From JAWKWH01 sp963669455 (GTDB taxonomy: Bacteria > Pseudomonadota > Alphaproteobacteria > Rhizobiales > Rhizobiaceae): 64,000 nucleotides of DNA. Position 1 is the first letter of the stretch, and the number at the start of each line of letters is the position of its first letter. The position numbers and the translations under genes are program-made. The notes below the pieces were generated by a model that was given only the letters and a program-made list of their open reading frames with translations, did not search any database and was not told the origin of the DNA. This document shows positions 60,793 to 64,000 of this stretch, piece after piece. The DNA lies in the NCBI GenBank assembly GCA_963669455.1, contig OY770026.1, forward strand, positions 1,426,001 to 1,490,000. The letters are read 5' to 3'.

Positions 60793-63700
60793 TTTCCTTT
60801 TTTTCCTCTTCCCCAGCGCCCATAGCCGCCTTTTTTGTCCGGATGAAGGGAACCTTGGACTGGTCCTGGCGCTCGATGTTGATCCTTTGGGACTGCTTCC
60901 AGTCTTCCGACATCATTGGGATTGTGATGAACATCAATCTCGGGATGTGGTGCATGAGTTGGAAAGGCTCCCTTTGGTCCTGGTGCAGTACGGCTGAATA
61001 TACCAGGATACTTTTGCTCCATTTGTTTTCGATAACTCTCGTCCGCCTTCATTCTGTTGTGCAGTTCCTTGTTCATCTCCTGTCTGTGAGTGCGTCTACT
61101 TGCGTTTGGGTCATTTGATTTTACTTCAGCTTCAACAGAATACGCAGGCGATTTCGAAGGTCTACCTTTGTCCGGCTCGTCACTTTCCTGATTATGAACC
61201 CAAATGCCGGTGCGCCCGACATAGAATGTGTCTAAATCCGCGACATCAAGATTATAAGCTTTGAACTCGGTTTCCTCAACCTCAATTGAATGAACCAACA
61301 CGGTGCTCAGGTTGAAAGTGATGACCTCATCATTCAATTCCAACGATGCGACTTCGAGCCAACCCTTGCCCTTCACAAATACCGGATGATTACTGCTCGC
61401 AGAAATTACTTCGATCTGCCCGGTGATTGGCTCATGTAACTTGATTTTGAAGATACGCTTGTGGGTGCCTTCAAAGACATGGAGAACTTCTTTTAGCGCG
61501 ATGGTTCCGGTCTCCTCATCGCGTGCCCAAACCAGATCGCTTACTTCGAGCGCTTCGAGAGCCGTAAGGCCGGATTCTGTCCACACCAAAGTATCACCGC
61601 TGAAGCTATTGCACTTTGAAAAGAAACTGGAGAGCTTCGACTTTATTCCTTTTCCGAGTTTGCCATAACCGAACCCGGGAGCAACGGCTCCAACCCCATA
61701 TCCCAAAGCCGAGATCGCTTTGTCAGCGGCGGTAGCTTCAGGGTCGGTAAATGTGCTGTAAACGTCATGAGTATCAACAATTCCACCGATTACAGCATCG
61801 GCGAAAGCCGCCCAGTTATGCCCATTATTGTCCGCCTTATTCACCGGATCGTTTTGGGCATAGGCATACCTATTGGTCCCGACGCCTTCGAGGACGGGGT
61901 CCCAGTCGTCTGGTGAGATAAAGCGGCCGAAGATTGGGTCCATATAGCGGGCGTTTAGATAGATCAGCCCGGTTTCGGGATCATGGCGCTCGCCGATATA
62001 GCCCTTTTCGGTGGTCATGGCGGCATTGGTGCGCTCGCCATAGGACGCATAATTGGTGCTTTCGGCAGGCGCGCCGGTGATATCGGTGACCACACGCACC
62101 GAGGCCAGATGATCGCGGTGCAGCCAGTATTTGGTCGTACCCTCAACCTTCACATTCATATGCGGATAGCGTGTCCAGTCAGACGCATTGGTGCCCGAGC
62201 CGCTAAACTCGATATCGGGCGACGGATAGCGTGTTACCTTGAAGGGCGAGGATTTGCGCGCCCTCGACCCGTCCGGTCCGTAGGCGAGATGAACATTGGC
62301 GCCCGATGCGGCGATGTTGACCTGTTTTAGCCGGTTGGCCTCGTCCCAGATCAGCGTGCGCGCGCCGTCACCGGTCATATTGCCATTGGCGTCGTAGCTG
62401 ATCGCCTGGCTACCCAGATGCGTCGGTGCATGCGGGCGCACACCCGTCGGCGCCGGATAGGTAAACGAGCCTGCAAGCCTGGTGCGGCTGATAAGATTGC
62501 CGGTGTTGGAATAGGTAAACGTCTCGTCAAGCGTGTTGTCGCCAAGATTGTTGGCGCTGACCAGACGGTCGAAATCATCGTAGGTGTAGGTCCATGAATC
62601 CGACGGTGTCTGCCCGGAAATCGCGGTGATCTTGCCCATCGCGTCGCGGGTGTAGGAGTTGTCGATGAGTTCTACGCCATTCGACCGGGTGGTGACGATA
62701 CGCATCAGCCAGCGCCGGGTCGGCGAATAGGTGAACGCGGTGGTCACACCATTGGCATAGACAATGCGTTTTGTCTGGCCGTCGGGCTCATAGGTGATTG
62801 AGTTGATGTAGCCGGGCGCGGATTTCAAATCACCATTGGCCGTGTAGGTGATCGGATTGGCTGCGGTGCCGAAGTTAAGCGCATGCGGCGCGTAATTTCT
62901 ATAAACCGGCAGATGGCCAAAATTCTCGCCGGTGACGGCGGTGGAGACAATACCGTCGATCGTGGTCACCCGGCGGCCCTCATTGCCCGATGCCAGCCAG
63001 TCGATCAGATGGGTGGCGTCACTATTGGTCGAGGTAGTGAGCTGGCCAACATTGTGGTAGCCGCTGCGCGCCTGGTCATAGGTGTTTTGCGCCAGCACCG
63101 GATCGGCAATCACCGGGGCGGTGACTTCGCGTCTGAGCAAACGCCCAAGCTGGTCGTAGGACATCGACGTGGTCATGCCGCGCGCATCCGTCTGGGTCTT
63201 CAGCCGGTTGGCTTTGTCATAGGTGTAAGACCAGTTGCCGAGATCGGGATCGGAGACGCTTAACCGATTGCCGGCCAGATCATAGGTGTAAGACCACAGC
63301 GCCCCTTCATAATCGCGAACGCCGATCAACCGGTTCAGCACATCATAGGAGCGACGCTCGCGGTGAAGCACGCCGCCGACCTCCCGCTCCACGGAGATCA
63401 CATCGCCGCGGGTCGAATATGCAGTCCAGTTGGTGCGGCCCAGCTCGTCAATCGTCCTTACGCGAAGATGCGGGGCGTTGCTGGTATAGGCCAGCGTGTT
63501 GATCAGGGTATAGTAGTTGCTGCGCGAGGTGCCGTCCGGATGGGTGGCGGTCAGAAGCCGATTGTCCCAGTCATAGGTGTTTTTGGTCCAGTATCGCGTG
63601 CTGCCAGCGTTAAAAGGATGAGACTTCCACCACACATTGTTTTTAGCATCGAAAACGGTGTAAACATCGCGCAGCGTCTGGGACGTGCTGTCACCGCGTT

Positions 63701-64000
63701 TCCTTTGGTAAAAGACCCGGCCGCGGCCATCGAAAAGGCTGCTATCGGCACGGTAGGTCGCATCCGGTAGCCGGTCATATCTGTTAAAATACTGCCTTCG
63801 GGGATCGCCATCATGGACGTAGCGGAACAGTTTCCGATGACCGGTGGCAAGATTTCTGTAGTCGTAAATGCGGCAGAACACGTCATAGATGTAGGTGTGG
63901 GTGATGTTGTTTAGGTCGGTCCGCGAGGATGGCACCTGACAGGCGCTGCTCCGAGCACCGGCATACACCGTCGTGGTCTGGAACCTTGTGTCGGCCGGCA
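60783..64000 (-). CDS. Rhs/YD-repeat polymorphic toxin with HINT domain and HNH-like nuclease tip (5' end outside window)
   Basis: At least 1072 codons are present and the frame is open to the right edge. YD repeats run through about residues 60-650 (for example LWSYTYDLAGNRLSVSDPDL). The core end is LIYLNARYMDPIFGRFISPD near 674. Then come a HINT autoprocessing domain (about 785-925, CNSFSGDTLVW ... SSNHPVF ... TGIWVHN) and a tip with PHPEIDVHHNPNDVGRLEAV and a Lys/Gly-rich end, resembling HNH/GHH-superfamily nucleases. The N-terminal delivery domain is not visible. Residues are counted from the GTG at 63968. Confidence 0.85.
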   Translation of the reverse strand, partial: PADTRFQTTTVYAGARSSACQVPSSRTDLNNITHTYIYDVFCRIYDYRNLATGHRKLFRYVHDGDPRRQYFNRYDRLPDATYRADSSLFDGRGRVFYQRKRGDSTSQTLRDVYTVFDAKNNVWWKSHPFNAGSTRYWTKNTYDWDNRLLTATHPDGTSRSNYYTLINTLAYTSNAPHLRVRTIDELGRTNWTAYSTRGDVISVEREVGGVLHRERRSYDVLNRLIGVRDYEGALWSYTYDLAGNRLSVSDPDLGNWSYTYDKANRLKTQTDARGMTTSMSYDQLGRLLRREVTAPVIADPVLAQNTYDQARSGYHNVGQLTTSTNSDATHLIDWLASGNEGRRVTTIDGIVSTAVTGENFGHLPVYRNYAPHALNFGTAANPITYTANGDLKSAPGYINSITYEPDGQTKRIVYANGVTTAFTYSPTRRWLMRIVTTRSNGVELIDNSYTRDAMGKITAISGQTPSDSWTYTYDDFDRLVSANNLGDNTLDETFTYSNTGNLISRTRLAGSFTYPAPTGVRPHAPTHLGSQAISYDANGNMTGDGARTLIWDEANRLKQVNIAASGANVHLAYGPDGSRARKSSPFKVTRYPSPDIEFSGSGTNASDWTRYPHMNVKVEGTTKYWLHRDHLASVRVVTDITGAPAESTNYASYGERTNAAMTTEKGYIGERHDPETGLIYLNARYMDPIFGRFISPDDWDPVLEGVGTNRYAYAQNDPVNKADNNGHNWAAFADAVIGGIVDTHDVYSTFTDPEATAADKAISALGYGVGAVAPGFGYGKLGKGIKSKLSSFFSKCNSFSGDTLVWTESGLTALEALEVSDLVWARDEETGTIALKEVLHVFEGTHKRIFKIKLHEPITGQIEVISASSNHPVFVKGKGWLEVASLELNDEVITFNLSTVLVHSIEVEETEFKAYNLDVADLDTFYVGRTGIWVHNQESDEPDKGRPSKSPAYSVEAEVKSNDPNASRRTHRQEMNKELHNRMKADESYRKQMEQKYPGIFSRTAPGPKGAFPTHAPHPEIDVHHNPNDVGRLEAVPKDQHRAPGPVQGSLHPDKKGGYGRWGRGKKGKCD

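Noticed and set aside
53134..64000. Type VI secretion or contact-dependent-inhibition delivery genes
   Set aside because: No VgrG, Hcp, PAAR, TcaB/TcaC or TpsB-like sequence is seen in the window; the Rhs N-terminus lies beyond the right edge.
1..64000. CRISPR arrays, tRNA and rRNA genes
   Set aside because: No regularly spaced repeats and no cloverleaf or rRNA-like sequence was recognised by reading; a covariance-model search was not possible.

Overview
The window reads as a GC-moderate alphaproteobacterial chromosome, most likely Hyphomicrobiales- or Rhodobacterales-like. The grounds are a smo-type polyol ABC locus with mtlK, a napFDABC cluster, a urtABCDE/urease locus with a sigma-54 promoter, and many small palindromic intergenic repeats. 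This placement rests on gene content only. No rRNA, tRNA or CRISPR array was seen.

Layout. (1) 1-10975: hexitol catabolism. A minus-strand operon smoEFGK-smoS-mtlK-kinase-alcohol dehydrogenase is followed upstream by a LacI regulator, and a divergent sugar kinase plus GatZ-family protein suggest that D-tagatose is an intermediate. (2) 11-18 kb: a LacI remnant, an SDR, a DapA-family lyase/aldolase, an aspartate-dehydrogenase-like protein, a LysR regulator, an aldehyde dehydrogenase and an FAD oxidoreductase, together an unassigned small-molecule pathway. (3) 18.4-24.4 kb: a GntR-controlled sugar cluster (FGGY kinase, two class II aldolases, HAD phosphatase, metallo-hydrolase). It holds an in-frame chimera between half of an ABC ATPase and most of an aldolase, and a frameshifted metallo-hydrolase. 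(4) 24.6-29.5 kb: periplasmic nitrate reductase napFDABC behind an FNR-type box. (5) 29.8-41.2 kb: urea ABC transporter urtABCDE and urease ureDABC-EFG behind a sigma-54 promoter. A 310-bp MITE-like element lies between ureC and ureE, and an undescribed small His-containing membrane protein lies between ureA and ureB. (6) 41.2-52.4 kb: a type II secretion system, with gspCKEFHIJ and gspLM on the minus strand and gspD, a prepilin peptidase and gspG on the plus strand.

(7) 53.1-64 kb (minus strand): the most unusual region. A large Rhs/YD-repeat protein enters from the right edge and ends in a HINT domain plus an HNH-like nuclease tip with an overlapping immunity gene. Downstream of it lies a row of displaced Rhs C-terminal modules. 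These are a nuclease-like tail with a secreted immunity candidate, two glycine-rich modules each followed by a small membrane protein, an ADP-ribosyltransferase-like tail with a frameshifted immunity gene beside an IS110 remnant, an orphan immunity candidate, and a deaminase-like module with its immunity candidate. Two modules carry a 741-bp core repeat that looks identical and contains the same palindromic insertion with a stop codon. The array looks like a record of successive toxin-tip replacement.

How it fits together: regions 1-3 are carbon scavenging, 4-5 are nitrogen and anaerobic metabolism, and 6-7 pair a protein-export machine with a contact-toxin locus. No direct link between the secretion system and the Rhs array can be shown from sequence, and no type VI secretion gene is present in the window.
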